Assembly: GCA_019915135.1 (NCBI GenBank)
Contig: JAHLMK010000003.1
Span: 930,001 to 994,000 of the forward strand
DNA: 64,000 nucleotides
Direction of reading: 5' to 3'
Source: Strobilurus pachycystidiatus
Lineage: Eukaryota; Basidiomycota; Agaricomycetes; Agaricales; Physalacriaceae
This document shows, piece after piece, positions 48,140 to 60,299 of the stretch. The position numbers were made by a program, and so were the translations under genes. Numbering within the stretch: the first letter of the stretch is position 1; every line of letters begins with the position of its first letter. The notes under the pieces were generated by a model. The model had not been told where the DNA came from. It searched no databases and saw only the letters and a list, made by a program, of their open reading frames with translations.

Positions 48140-49318
48140 TTCCGGCCCTTACCACCAACGATTAGCGGCGCCAGTGGGAAGGGAGAGAAGAGAATGCAAC
48201 GAGGCAGCTTCCATGATGACAGCGGGATCAAAGCGGCGGACCATTGCGGACCGACCCTTTTAGGCACTTCGAAGTTCGCAGTTGGCGCCTGGTTGGCGCA
48301 CTTTCGCAATTCGCACGTTGAAAGGGCTGTGGCGCCGCAGCCACATTCATTAGTATTCAATGTACTTATCGTGGATCTTAACTGATGCTAAATATTTGGG
48401 TAAAACACTTGCAATATCATAGTCAAAATTCGCGCGACATCTAATGCGCGATGTTTGGCGCGGAAATTACCCAGAGGACACAAAGGTGTCGGCAAGAGTA
48501 ATTAAGGTCTAGATGAGAGTCTACACCAGTCTCATTACTTGCTCTTGGCTTGCTCCAAACGCGAAGTGAAGAGCTCGGTGAACCGGTCCGATGTAAGCGC
48601 CCGCCGAGCACTAAATATAGATCTGCCTCTTTCCTCTCCTTCAAGTTTTTCTTATTGCAGCACTGCTCCTGCTCGACTTCTACTTCACATTTTCTGACGG
48701 TTCTAGTAATGTTAACCACTCGTCACTTGACATCGCGAACAGTCGAGGTCGACCTCGTTACATAATTAATTGTTTCAGATGTGCGCTCAATGTCCTGCGC
48801 GGTCGCCAGCGCGTCGCGTTGTATGGTCCACGTTGATCGGCATACTCGCCCTCAGGCTCAACCGGGACCAGCCCACTCAGCCTGTCAGGCCTTCGGATGT
48901 AAGTGGATAATCTGGTAAGTATGCGAGTCCGGCAGCTTGAATCTTGCACTTCATCTTCTGATACTTACCGGACATTCTTCTGTAGGATGTCGACAATTCC
49001 ATCCTTCTCAGTCGATTGGGATCGGCATCGTCCTACTCCGTTAAACACAAAACAAGCAAGTGCAGGCTGATATCAAGTGAGGCACCCTGGGTCCCGTTAG
49101 CCGGTGGGAATTGTCTCCAGATTGTCTCTTAGGCGCTTATGTGGGGACGTCGAAGCTCGAAGATGGTCCGAAGTAGCCGACGTCCTTTCTTGGTCGACCC
49201 CAACCTGTGCCGCCGTGTGTCTCGATCTAGCGCTGTATAGTTTCAGACCCATACATTCATCTCACTAACCTGCTTTACGACCTTTACGACCCTTCCAACC
49301 TCTTTCTTTCCTTCGGCG
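48140..49318. other. Divergent intergenic region with a weak small-gene candidate
   Basis: 1.2 kb between the divergent paralog 2 and the protease-like gene. One weak plus-strand two-exon candidate is visible at 48,779-49,132: MCAQCPARSPARRVVWSTLI..., donor GTAAGTGG at ~48,899, acceptor TTCTGTAG at ~48,986, stop at 49,132. No homology recognised, and its ATG directly follows a TTGTTTCAG that itself looks like an acceptor. Confidence 0.3.
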
Positions 49319-51330
49319 ATGATTCTGAGGAGCGCCTATGTTCTCTGTACTTTCTTTCCGTTATCCTTTGCTGCGCTGGTCCCCCGGGATACTGCTACGC
49401 CTTTGGTGACCACCCAGGTGCCGGTCAAGTTTGACAGCCGGCAGAGATATAGCGTTGATGTTAGCATGGTGCGTTCTTGGTCCATTCGTCTTGTCATGCA
49501 TAGCTCAGTCTCTCCAAGTCCTCGCCTTCGAATCCTCAAAACTTCCAATTCCTGCTCACTACATCTACTGGCTACAACATGGTGGCCGGCGGCTCGTGCA
49601 CCTCGTGCAATGGCGTCGCCACGTTGGTCCACTTCCCCTTAGGCTGAAGCATCGATCTCATCTCCCTTACAGCTACAATCAGTCATCGTCCAGTACCGCT
49701 GTGCCTGTCTCCCAGAATGACACGACCGTGCGAGTAGCACAAGGGGCTGCTACTGGAAGCTTTGTCCACGAGGCCTGCAGGCTCTCAGGTGCCAAACCAG
49801 TGTGGAGCTACCCAAATCAATCCAGTAAGTCGCCGACATTACGCAGCTGATAGACCCATGTCAGAGATTGATTGATCCTCTCCAGTCCTTGTCGCAAATC
49901 AATCCTCCTCACTCTTCTCCGATGAGATCTCAGGAGTTTTGGGCCTTGGTACGAACGGAGGTCAGTTCTCTTCCCGCAGTCTCAAGAGCTGGCATCAAAC
50001 GACCTTGATGATTACAGGAATCCAGAACGGGTTCAACTCGACTGTATATGCCAATTGGCTGGCCCGGAATCCATCGCACAGCAACTTCACGTATGGGATG
50101 GCATTAAAGCGCCCTACCGATAACTCCACAGATGGTGGCGTCTTGCACTGGGTTAAACCTGATATGTCCTTCGTCCAAGGCGATGTTGCATTCAAGAGTA
50201 TGCAGTCGCTGAATGACTCGGATACCACTGGGTATGACTTCCGCATTTCGATGGACGCCTGGAACTTCACATCGAACTCGACATCGCTCACTCGGACGGG
50301 CAACTTCCCCACCATTCTGGATCCCTACATGTCCTCCACTATATTCCCTAAGACGGATGCAAATTTGCTATGTATGTCCGTTTCATGTGCATTCTATTTC
50401 CAGACCTTCGTTGACTCGTGTATCTCACAGACGTTAACATACCTGGTGCTTTGAGCGCGAGCAATGACTCTGTAACAACCCAATGGACTGTGCCCTGTTC
50501 AGCAACCTTCAATGTCTCGCTGGTATTTGACAACGTGACAATAACCATGGACGAGTCGGTCCTCGTCGGCAAACAGCAACAAAATGGCGCTTGCATCGGG
50601 ACTATCTCGGGATGGGCCTCAGATTCTGACGACCAATACTTGCTGGGCTCCAACTTTCTCTCTTCCGCCTATGTGTGAGCGCCCAGACATGACCACCCGA
50701 AGTTCGCCTAACTGACGACGCTCACACAGCATATTCCAGATCACCGGCTCCGCCGAAGGCACTGTCGGACTAGGCAATAGAGCAAACATCCCAACGGCCT
50801 CCAAAACCTCAGGCGCTGCGATAGCCGGGGCAGTCCTCGGTTCGCTCGCATTCGCCATAGCCCTCGGCGTCGTAGGCTTCCTCCTGTATCGCCGACTCAA
50901 GGGAAAGAACCACGCTAGCCCCCGGACCACAGATCATTACACAGTTCGTCCTTACGCGCCCGGGGACCGTTTTTCCCTCACTACAGAAAGCATCGGTCTC
51001 CTGCGCCCAGCCAGCGCCACATCGCCAATAACTCCGTATCGCTATTCTCCTGTCAGCATGTCGACCCAGACGCTGGTCGCGCCACCCTCGGATCGTGCAA
51101 CGACAGATGGAGAATCCCCGCCGCCATATGCGATAACGAGCCCTTTACACGACTCGTTTGGGACCATGCAATCAAACAGGTATTCACACACCCGCAGAGA
51201 GTCGCACACCTCTGATGGTGAAAGGCCGTCTGGACGGACCGAGTACATAAGGCTGTCGCATGGAGGTGAGACCGTCTTTATTGGACCTCCTCCTGCGGAC
51301 AGGAAGCGTGGAATACGGACAGCTCAATGA
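49319..51330 (+). CDS. Membrane-anchored aspartic-protease-like protein lacking catalytic motifs
   Basis: Starts MILRSAYVLCTFFPLSFAA, a signal peptide. Pepsin-fold landmarks follow: YSVDVSM, NFQFLLTTSTGYNMVAGG, CTSCNGVAT, DEISGVLGLGTNGG (internal 54-nt intron before IQNGFNST), and a second half ending YVNIPGALSASNDS...TQWTVPC. At the position where active enzymes have DTGS this protein has TTST, and no second DTG is seen, so it should be inactive. Many N-x-S/T sites indicate glycosylation. One TM helix (AAIAGAVLGSLAFAIALGVV then GFLLY) is followed by the basic stop-transfer YRRLKGKNH and a ~125-residue Ser/Thr/Pro-rich cytoplasmic tail. The first intron's acceptor (near 49,500-49,515) is uncertain; the others (49,608-49,660; 49,830-49,887; 49,961-50,017; 50,372-50,431; 50,677-50,729) keep the frame. 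Confidence 0.75.
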
Positions 51331-51494
51331 AAGCCGAACTTTCCTTCTTCCACGAAATGTAAACTACTTACTTCTAGATAATCAACCATGGACGGACGCA
51401 CTGTAGCACGTATCCTTATTCTTGTACATACACCACAGTAATGGTCCAGGGACGGTCTTATGTACAGACTGACCGCATGCATACTCACCGTTGC

Positions 51495-54400
51495 TTATGG
51501 CTTCATCTTGATGTTACTCACGATGAGGTTCTATGAAAGAGAATCAGCATGGCACAGTCTCGGAAACAAACAGAAATGATTGAAAGCACCTTGTAGCTTT
51601 GTACGTCTCCGCCGAACTTCTTCACGGTACCGTCTCCACACACCCACAGCTAGAAAGGAGGGCAACGATCAGGCGAGAACCCAGCGATCTGGACATACAA
51701 GTACCGTACCTCCTTTGCTACGGTCGTGATGAAGCGCTCGTCGTGAGAGATGATAATAACGCCTCCGTTCCATACTTGCAGTGCGTGCATTAGCGCGTCG
51801 AGACCCTCAATATCCAAGTGATTCGTAGGCTTCACATCGTCAGCACATACACCCAGAGTATCAAAGGAAATCGAGTCACCTCATCGAGCAACAACACATG
51901 CGGACGTTGTAGCGACAACAGAGCAAACGCGACACGCGACTTCTGACCTCCAGACAATGTACCAATCAGCTGTAACCTATCGGTATACAATCAGAGCGAT
52001 GGTCTGGGATGTGTAAAAGAGCAGCCGTACCCAGTCATCCCACTGATTTGGAAATTTCCGAGATGTTGACGATACTCTTGCTCGGTCCTGCCAGGGAACT
52101 TGGACGCGAGGAACTGTACGGGGCTCATTGAAGGGATGAGCGAATCCACATGGTGCTGTGCAAAGTAGCCGCTGATGTGCGCATTCAGTGAGTAATACGC
52201 CGTCGTTGTGGAAATGCCCACTTACACCCTTAGACGACCATTTTGTGTGACATGCCCCGAGAATGGTCGTAAATCTCCCGTCAAGACTTTGATCCTACAA
52301 ATGAAATTCCGTTGAGAATCACCAGCGGGCGAGACAAAGACGAGGCGAAGGCATACAATGTAGACTTTCCGGATCCGTTCGCACCAACGATCGCTATCCT
52401 GGAGTCCAGCCCAACATCAATATTCACGTCCTTCAGAACGATCCTCTCAGCAGAGTATCCAAAAGTGACCTCAGACATTTGCAGTATAGGTGGGGAGATC
52501 TTGTCCGTTTCTGGGAACCTTGTGGAAATGAGTTGACAAACGATCATATGGCAGGTGAAACGGCAACGTACTTGAAACTCTCCGTCTCCTCCGTCTCTGG
52601 TGGTTCAATCTCTGGTAGCTGTGGATACGATGAGTGTTTGTGCAGATCTACACGCGTGAGAGGCAGCCCACCTTCTCGAGTATTTTTATCCGGGATTGAG
52701 CCTGTGCAGCTAAAAGTGAAATATCAGTATCATGGATTGAGGCCAAAGCGAAGGCAAGACATACCGCGGTTGGCATTATACCTCCACCGATCGATGAAGG
52801 CCTGCAAGTGTCGGCGATACTCCATCTGGGCTTCGTATTCCTTCTTCAAGTTTGCATCACGTTCTGACTTTGTGGAATAGAACTGCGTAAAGTTTCTGCG
52901 TGTCCATGTTGGTGAGAGAACTCGGACTGTGTGCGAAGAGAGGTAAGCTACCCTTTATAGTAGTCCAAACGACCAGAATGTTGGTGTACGATATCGGTGG
53001 CAACGGCGTCACTGAGAATGACACAATTCGGTCAGTAGGCTTTAGATTGGAAAGTGAGCTACACACAGGAAAGCTCTGTCGTGAGAGCTATTGATCGTGG
53101 TCAGCAAGATATGATGATTTTGGAAGAAATCCACGTACACGACGAGAAGGGTACCAGGCCAGGTTTGGAGGTAGTCTTCCAGCCAAGCAAGGGCGTTCAA
53201 ATCGACTGTGAATCTGCCTCAGCTGATACTGGAACCTGGACTCAAAATGGGGTCATACTGTGATTGGAAGGCTCATCGAGCAACAGAAGAGCCGGCTAGA
53301 TGATCGGTTTGAGTAAAGTATATGACATGTAACAGTCGACTAACTTTGACGAAGAGAGCACGCGCCAATGCCAGTCGCATGCTACATTGAAACCATCACA
53401 TGAATTTCATGAATGGGATGGAAATGTAGACATACCGCCAACCACCACTGAACGAACGGGTCGGTCGTTGCTGATCAGCCTCATCAAAGCCAAGACCTGG
53501 AGTAGCAGTCAATCAATGCGCCATACAAGGAGATGAGTGTGCTGACCGGCTAACAGGGCGGCTGCTCTGGCAGGCCCGCTCTCAGCATCCATATCAGACA
53601 GTCGCGCATGGACTTCCGCAAGTCTCGATGATGTCTCTTCTCTGGCATCTTCGAACCGTTTCTCATCGCCTTCAGTTTCTAGTTCCGCAAGTTTTGCGTT
53701 CAGAGCGGCTTCCTCCTTCATCAGATGATCTCGCCAGACGTCTGCCTTGAGCACCGAGTCGATGGCTATCGTGTCGTCTCCGATAATCTAGGCAGAACAT
53801 GTAAGGTTTTGAATCTCGAACAGCCTGCGGAGAACCTTACTTCTTGTTCGACAAATAAGATAGTGATGTGGGCGGGGATCGGTACTTCACGAAGTGCGAT
53901 GTGCCGTAGGAGAGTGGATTTACCCACACCTGTTTGATGCGCGTCAGCCGTGTTTTGCTAAGGGATCGCGTTCGTACCATTGCGACCGATGAGTCCATAG
54001 CGACGCCCGTGGGCCAGTGTCAAGGTGGCGCCTGTTCTGATCAAGGTATCAGCAGTTGAAAGGCGAGAACATGAGAAGAAGCATACAATATACGGTTGGA
54101 ACCAAAGTTGACATCAATTGATGGGAGATGAATATCTCTCGTCTTGTTTTTGTTCGACACAGCATCAAGCGGGTTGATCTTTGAACAAGGCGTGTTATGT
54201 TGTTATCGCGAGTAAGCCGGTGATGGAGTACCTTCATGAACATCTCCTCGTATGTTTGCTGTGGGCGCGCGCTGTAAGTCACTGTTGGTCCAACAAGGGC
54301 AGCGGCATACCTGTTTCTTGTGCGCATCAAGCAATTTGGAACCTTCATACAAATCTCTACGCGCACGCTTTTCAATCTTGGCCTGGGGAAATCATATCAG

Positions 54401-54899
54401 GGAACGCGATCGATAGATGGATGGATGGTGAGTCAACATTACCTTGAGCTTGGCTTCTTGTTTCTCGAGTTTTTTGACATCAACGCGGGATGCTCTAAGT
54501 AGCAGTCAACATCTTGGATCACACCCCAACCGCGAGTTTTACGCACTTTCCCTTGTTGATTGATTCCAAATCCACCCCCTCGGAAAATGCAATCGTCGTC
54601 GACAGCTGCGATTTGCTCATGTCCATTATTTTGTCCAGCTTTTGCAGTTTAGGGCCCGACTTTTGTTTAGCCCGGGCATTCAGGCGATCCGAGAGCAGTT
54701 CCGCAAGTCGTCCAATCAACTTCTGCAATGTGTCGTCCCGACCGCCTGAAAGTGATTCGAGAATTTCGGCGGTGACCTGCAGCACGTCTTCCTCTTCGCC
54801 GGCATCGTCCACAAGATATCCAGAGAGGTACTGAATGATGACCTCCTCGGCATCAGGGTAAACCGTCCTGATTTCCTCGGCAATGTCCTCAGAAGACAT
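51495..54899 (-). CDS. ABC-F ATPase, GCN20/ABCF3 type
   Basis: Translation-associated twin ATPase; in yeast Gcn20 works with Gcn1 to activate the Gcn2 kinase on ribosomes during starvation. ATG at 54,899 (MSSEDIAEEIRTVYPDAEEV); TAA at 51,495 after SYKNLIVSNIKMKP; many short introns. Domain 1: Walker A GRNGVGKS (split by the intron ~53,931-53,977), signature RSFSGGWR, Walker B LLLLDEPSNHIDL. Linker QTYEEMFMKV...DIHLPSIDVNFG precedes it. Domain 2: Walker A VGANGSGKSTL, signature LSGGQKSRVAFAL, Walker B LLLDE|PTNHLDIE and ISHDERFI. There are no transmembrane helices, as expected for ABC-F. The N-terminal ~125 residues carry the GCN1-binding-type extension. Confidence 0.9.
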
Positions 54900-55625
54900 G
54901 GGATTCTAGCTGGCTCAACGAGCAGATGACGGAAAGTAACAAAGTCCTAAAGTTCGATCACAGGCCACGGGCCTTCGGTTCCGATCCCGCGCCACCACGT
55001 GTCGCATCTAACTTGTTTCCATCCCTGCCTCCTCCCCTCATCTCTACTGTATCATCATGCTCTGCAATCAGCTGAAGAGTCGCATCAACGCCTGAATATC
55101 TATGTAGCATTATACCATGTGTTGCTTTCTAACTTTCCCCCGGCGGAGGTCCACACCCGCTCCCGCCAAACTTCTGGCGCAGTGCTTTTAACTACACCTG
55201 AATCTTCAAGGCCTTGGTACAGCCACGCAACGCGGTCTCCGACGCGTCACTTTTTTTCCGAGGCTCCCTTCATCAAACATCAAACTCCGGTCCCTCTGCA
55301 AACTTGGAGAATCAACCAGAACACAACAGACATTGTAGAATTCGTAGTACAATGCGACGGCAAGTCCCCGCTGACTATCTACGGTAGCCGCGGCGGGCTC
55401 ATCAATCACAGATGTATCCCTTGACGTTGGTTGCTACTGGTGGCATGTGTTCTCACGAATCGGTGTTTTGTGTGCACATCCCCAGACCCCGAATCAATCA
55501 TATCATACTTCTCTCCCCCATCAGTTATGGGCATAGCCGCACCTTATATTCTCGCTCTCTGTTACTCTGCCTCTTGATGAGCGTCTCACACCTGCTCTGT
55601 GGCCTTACTCTCCTCCGTCTTCGAC
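54900..55625. other. Divergent intergenic region
   Basis: Between GCN20 (-) and the single-TM protein (+). Contains promoters for both; short frames here carry no recognised feature. Confidence 0.5.
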
Positions 55626-57071
55626 ATGGTCGCTGCTCCTTGGATTTTCTTGGCCCTTCTTTGTTCCTTTGCAGCTACGGCTCAGCTTACCGATGAAATT
55701 GTCGACGATGCCGACGAGTCCTCCATCAGATACTTTCCGCCCGGGGCTTGGAAGGCGCAGAAAGCAACATGTTCCAATTGTGGGTCAGAAAACATGAGAC
55801 TGTCACTGGATGCTTCGAAGGTGCACTTGTCAACATACCACCAAGCCATTTCCGTACGACGCAATCCTGTTAACCGCATTGGGTATCTAATTCATGCGTT
55901 TAGAAAGCCGGCTCAAACGAAGTCACAGCGTCATTGAGCTTCATAGGTGTGACGAAACATCGTTTTGCTCCGAACACATCTCAGTCATCGAGATCACAGG
56001 TGTAAACGTCTCTGTGCAATGCATTGTGGCCAGTTCCTCCAACACACTATTGCAAGTGTTTCACAACAGTATTATTTTGAGATCGAGCTCATGGTTTGCA
56101 GAGGCAGGAGCAATATGAGATTCAGCATCAACGGAAACTCGACAGTTGGTACATTTTCTCAGGAACCTGCACCCGATGGAAACACTATCTTCGACTACCA
56201 TAGGGTCGTCTTTGCTTCAGGCCCCCTTTCGTCAAAGAACGAGATTCACATCCTGAACATTAGCGCAATCCAAGACGGAAATAATGCCTCCATAATACTG
56301 CTGGATTCCATCACATTTAGGTAAGCCTTCGTATAAATACCCAGAAAGCCTCATCTTGATCTTCCCAGCCACTACCCAGGAGACATGCCCACTTCCACTG
56401 TGGTATCTGAGTCGTCGATTTTCCCACCACCGCCAATATCCACGGCGTCTGGACTGAGTTCCAGCGCTGCTATCTCCAGTCAGTCCTCAGACACAGCGCA
56501 GATTGTGGGAGGCGTCGTCGGCGCCATCGCACTGCTCATTCTCATTGCACTTGGCCTCCTCATCTACCGTCGACGACGCAATGGCCGGCCCCTTCTCCCC
56601 TTCTTCAGACACCCAACCAATCCCGACGAACCCATAACCAAAGAAGGCGGTGGCGCGAAGCTCCAGCGCAAGTACACATTCAACCCTTCTCTCCTCGTGC
56701 GCGCACGCGAGCTCGCCAAGAAGGCTAGCACCCCTTCCTTGCGCACTTCAGCCCGACGACGCCCGGCACCTCTTGAGGAGGAGCTGTTCCATGCCCCCAA
56801 CAACAACAGCACGCGAGAGCTACATCACAGCGCTGTGCCGGACTCGGGTGCCCTCTACAACCCGAATGACAGATTGCTGTCGATACATTCGTGGCGTAAC
56901 AATACCCAGAGGGAAACAGCGTCATCTCCGGTACCCGTTGTGCCGCCGGATAACTCAGAGGCGCTGTCGAGCTATTATGATGACATGACGGATATTGGGC
57001 CGTCTCCTGCGAGTCTCCCACCACAACGCCAGCAGCCGCCTGTGAAGATATGGGCGGTTATGAATAAATAG
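55626..57071 (+). CDS. Single-pass membrane protein with extracellular beta-type domain
   Basis: Starts MVAAPWIFLALLCSFAATAQ, a signal peptide. The extracellular part reads TYHQAIS / KAGSNEVTASLSFIGVNVSV / QCI, then FSINGNSTVGTFSQEPAPDG, HRVVFASG, NASIILLDSITF. This resembles the many agaricomycete secreted/TM proteins with a carbohydrate-binding-like jelly roll. Introns: ~55,861-55,910, ~55,947-55,999 and ~56,322-56,368. A frame change between VSVQCI and YYFEIELM (56,028-56,071) needs either a weak 44-nt intron (GTGGCC to ACAACAG) or a 1-nt frameshift. The TM helix is AQIVGGVVGAIALLILIALG then LLIYRRRR, followed by a basic, proline/serine-rich cytoplasmic tail. Function unknown. Confidence 0.65.
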
Positions 57072-57324
57072 AACCATTGTAACACTATACCCCGGATGCC
57101 GTATTCATCATCTATTTAGCAAGTACTTCTTCATGCCGCTTCCAGTGTACTTCACAGATCTGAATCACTCGAACTGACTGTACATCGATTCGAATTCTGT
57201 TCATTGTAGACCATTCATCCCATCACGTACTCTTCGATACCTATTAATACTGCCCTTCGGTTTTCATTTTGACCGGATCTCCTGTGCATCTTGATCCTAT
57301 GCCAGATTCGTCCAGCTGGAACTG

Positions 57325-58137
57325 TTACTTCGCCTTCAACTTCCCGTCGACCCCGAAGTAGTACCGCGTTCTGCCAAAGCCCAAGAACCATGATAGTCTG
57401 TCAATTGAGGCGGTCAGAAGCGCTTCCGGCGTTTTGAAACGGACTAGCTACCTAACAAGGAACAAGAAGATCGTAAAGGAGATGTTCCCATGCGTCGTCG
57501 AATTCCAGGTCGCGGGACTGTAGCGCATGTCAGCTGGGAGCCCGATGAAACTGCTCAGGACGCTATGATGTAGGATGAGCCCTCAGAGGTTTCGTGAACG
57601 CGGAGAGAGGTATTACTGTGTGACCTGAATACGAGGGTGAGTAGCTGTATGTCTACGAACAGCAGTGAGAAGATGATGACACGAACATCAGCGAACGCGA
57701 GGCAGCCTAACAACGCGCCAACAAGTTTCTCCTGCGCTGGCCGATCATGCGAGACGGCGTCTCGGATGGCGCGGAGGACAAAGGTTGATACAAGACCGAG
57801 TAACAAGTAGCCTGCACATCATGAGTGTGCTTGATACGGAGAGCTATAGTCGTGAGATTGTTTCACGCACAGTTGCCCAGTTGCCATATGGCCATTGTTG
57901 CCCTAGGTTCCAGAAATCCCGGTGGCGGAGCGGGAGACTCTGAGGGGATGAGCTCGTGGTAAAACCATGACGCTCCGGGAAAGGTGAGTATCATGATGGC
58001 GGGGAGGGTGGTTGAAACTGAACAAAGGTATCTGAGTTCGCATCGAAAGACAAGTCATTAATCAGGACACGAACATGGCTCTAGGTAGAGGAAAAGGATC
58101 TTGTAGAAGCCGGTGAGTGCAGGGAAGTCACCCATCG
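57325..58137 (-). CDS. DUF7704 family integral membrane protein
   Basis: Fungal four-TM-type protein of unknown function. ATG at 58,137 (MGDFPALTGFYKILFLYLEP); stop at 57,325. Exons join as LYLEP|YLCSVSTTLPAIM, AIWQLGN|CYLLLGLVS, LAFADVTH|VLSSFIGLPADM, and TIFLFLVR|LSWFLGFGRTRYYF. Every junction was checked for frame. Family landmarks: early Y-K-x-L-F-L-Y-x-E-P, N-C/L-YLL near the middle, AD-x-x-H, and the C-terminal WNSTTHGNISFTIFLF with FLGFGR. One exon is only 8 nt (GTCACACA, at ~57,612-57,619), which a gene finder could easily miss. Confidence 0.8.
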
Positions 58138-59334
58138 CGGAAGAAACAAGAAGAAGTTAGTGGTGGTCGTGTGAAGGAAGTCAAGGTGGTCTGAGGTCGC
58201 GACTCGTCGGCTTGATCCGCTCAAAGTCCGACCCTGTGCCGATTTTTTTTTGAGCGCGATGCCTGGACTCACTCATTTCCACGTTTTGGCGGCAGGAGAT
58301 ACAGTCAGTGATGTTAATATGATACATATGTATAGTATAATAGACTCAAAGAGTGACAGAGACCCGCCGATTCTGGAGGGAGCCTTCTTGCAAGGAAGAC
58401 TCGACACACTCGACAAGGCATGCTGCCCTCTCTTCGCCAAAATATCGACGAAGTCCATCTCTACATCCGCCAAATCGTCACGCTGGACATGTACGAGCAC
58501 CTCCGACCTTGCGTTGGCGCTAAATCAAAATGCCTGCGCGAACTTGTCTGTCCGAATCAAACAGTCACGATACGATTGGCACATACAACGGTTAAACCGT
58601 AAGTACTCACTTTGTGGAAGGCGGTTAACCGGCCATCGCTGGTTCCTAAACCAACACTATCTGCATTGTCCGTTTGGTTGAGGCTCCGTCCCCAATTCTC
58701 GCGCGAGGCAAGGCTGCTGAGCAACATGATGGTGTACAAATCAGAAAGAGAGAAGTGATATCAGGTGTCTGCGCAAGGTCGTCAGTGAGAGATCCAAATT
58801 GGCAAGCAGGAGTGTGCAATGATGTCGGCTTAAAGTTACTCGACATTGACTCTGAGGCTCTTACTTATCAGCAGGCTGTGGTTCATGGTTTGTACATGCA
58901 TGATTCTAGTGCCTAAGCCAACCGCTCGCGCCTCTGAATCGCTCCTGGATTATCGCGGATCTAGTGAACAACCGCCATGTTCTCCTCCCATCCGACCTAA
59001 TCAAGACATCTTACAGCCTATGGAACGAGCCAAACATTGCAGAGGGCAGTGAAGGAAATAAAGCCCACAACACACACGGCCCGACACTGCCGGAATTGTG
59101 GATGAATTTGATGTCGATAAGTAAGTAGTTCATTGCTTGATTCGCATACATACGATTTATGGCCGCCACGCGTGCACCCTAGTATGTATGCTACGGAAGG
59201 CGTCGCTGATTTTTTGGACAGAATGCTGTGGCGATTTTGGGCACAATCTCGGACCTGTACGGACTCGGACGCCGCGCAATAATCAGAGAACCATCTTTCG
59301 GAGTCTTTCCGCGAAGGAGCTGGGTGCAGTACTC

Positions 59335-59470
59335 GTCTTAGGCTGGACCTATATTGCCCTCCGATTTGCCCGACTGAAGAATGTTGTTCATGCAGTCATC
59401 TGTTTCGGTAGCTTGAGATTCGAGTGCCCGCGAATCTCTTTGTATGCCAATTCTACTCAGTTCCCGATTC
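59335..59470 (+). repeat. Duplicated segment, copy 1 (upstream of peptide gene)
   Basis: GTCTTAGGCTGGACCTATA... TTCTACTCAG, ~75-80% identical by eye to 60,300-60,440. It ends just upstream of the TATA box of the peptide gene. Confidence 0.7.
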
Positions 59471-59476
59471 TGTAGG

Positions 59477-59482
59477 TATAAA
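59477..59482 (+). promoter_or_regulatory. TATA box of the small peptide gene
   Basis: TATAAA in TGTAGGTATAAAGGGAG, 69 bp upstream of the ATG at 59,546. Confidence 0.6.
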
Positions 59483-59545
59483 GGGAGTTTTCGCAACATC
59501 TTGGAGGCCTCAGATTCAACCACCCAAGAGTCGTCTTCAGCAGAC

Positions 59546-59760
59546 ATGCGTCTTACACCCGTTCTCGCTTTCCTCGTGGCCATACTTTCCTCCGTGGCTC
59601 TTGCCTATCGTAAGAAGATTGTCTCATGTCCGTACTGTACAACTGACTCAGGCCTGCAGCTATTGCGATCGACCATCGTGATGTTGAGGGCAGGGTGCCC
59701 GCCAACCCGGACTGGAAGCGTGATGTTGAAGGCAGAGTGCCCGCCAACTCGGACTGGTAG
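59546..59760 (+). CDS. Small secreted Kex2-type repeat peptide precursor
   Basis: Two exons with a 50-nt intron (59,610-59,659; donor GTAAGA, branch ACTGAC, acceptor CTGCAG). The spliced product is 54 residues: a signal peptide (MRLTPVLAFLVAILSSVALA), a short spacer YPIAIDHR, then DVEGRVPANPDW, the dibasic KR, and DVEGRVPANSDW ending at the stop. The two 12-residue repeats differ at one position (P/S). Dibasic-separated identical cores behind a signal peptide are the design of fungal Kex2-processed repeat proteins, which yield secreted signalling peptides or, when modifying enzymes act, cyclic peptides. No modifying enzyme (for example a UstYa-type gene) is visible next to it. Unspliced reading gives a different, unlikely frame. 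Confidence 0.65.
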
Positions 59761-60136
59761 ACCGAAATTGCAAGACATTGAAGCAGTGCAGGTCGGTCCT
59801 TCATCTTTGCCTCTCATATTCATTCACATGGGTAGTAACCTCGTCCACCGGCAGATTGGGGTGCTATTAGATCTAGAGACTAGTATGGAATGTGCGGTTG
59901 TCAGATTTGGAAGTTGTACATGTGTATTTGATGATGCAGAAATCAGTTTTGCTATACCATCATCATCGCTTGCATCTCGTTTCATTTGAGGCTTCTTTGC
60001 GTGGTAACAAGAAGGGGCACAAGCAAGACGCAAGCAACCCTCGAAGGTCGTGCTCATCTAAGTATTAGCGACGGTGTGTTTGCTTATCATCTCGTTCGTT
60101 TTCATGTAACCCTCGACAGCTAAGGATACTACCTCA

Positions 60137-60270
60137 TATTCTTCAAGGCAGTGATAGACATTCAAAGACATCATAGGCAGAGATATAAGACACAAGAGGA
60201 CATCTCATAAGACTTCTGTGATTTACAAGTGAGACAGGTCAACGCGTTGGATGCTTGGGGTGATGGGGCA
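60137..60270 (+). repeat. Second duplicated segment, copy 1
   Basis: Begins TCTTCAAGGCAGTGATAGAC and ends GATGGGGCAGAG; direct repeat of 60,735-60,865. Confidence 0.75.
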
Positions 60271-60299
60271 GAGGTCTTGGCTGGGTGTACAGTGGTACC

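Larger units (their letters stand above)
58138..59545. other. Gene-poor spacer
   Basis: No convincing gene. A minus-strand frame with a hydrophobic end (58,273-58,500) and a short Met-initiated frame upstream (58,739 to ~58,622, donor GTGAGTAC) cannot be joined in frame with confidence. TATAAA at 59,477-59,482 belongs to the next gene. Confidence 0.5.

Noticed and set aside
58273..58846. Possible minus-strand gene with a hydrophobic C-terminus
   Set aside because: Candidate exons cannot be joined in frame with credible splice sites and show no domain.
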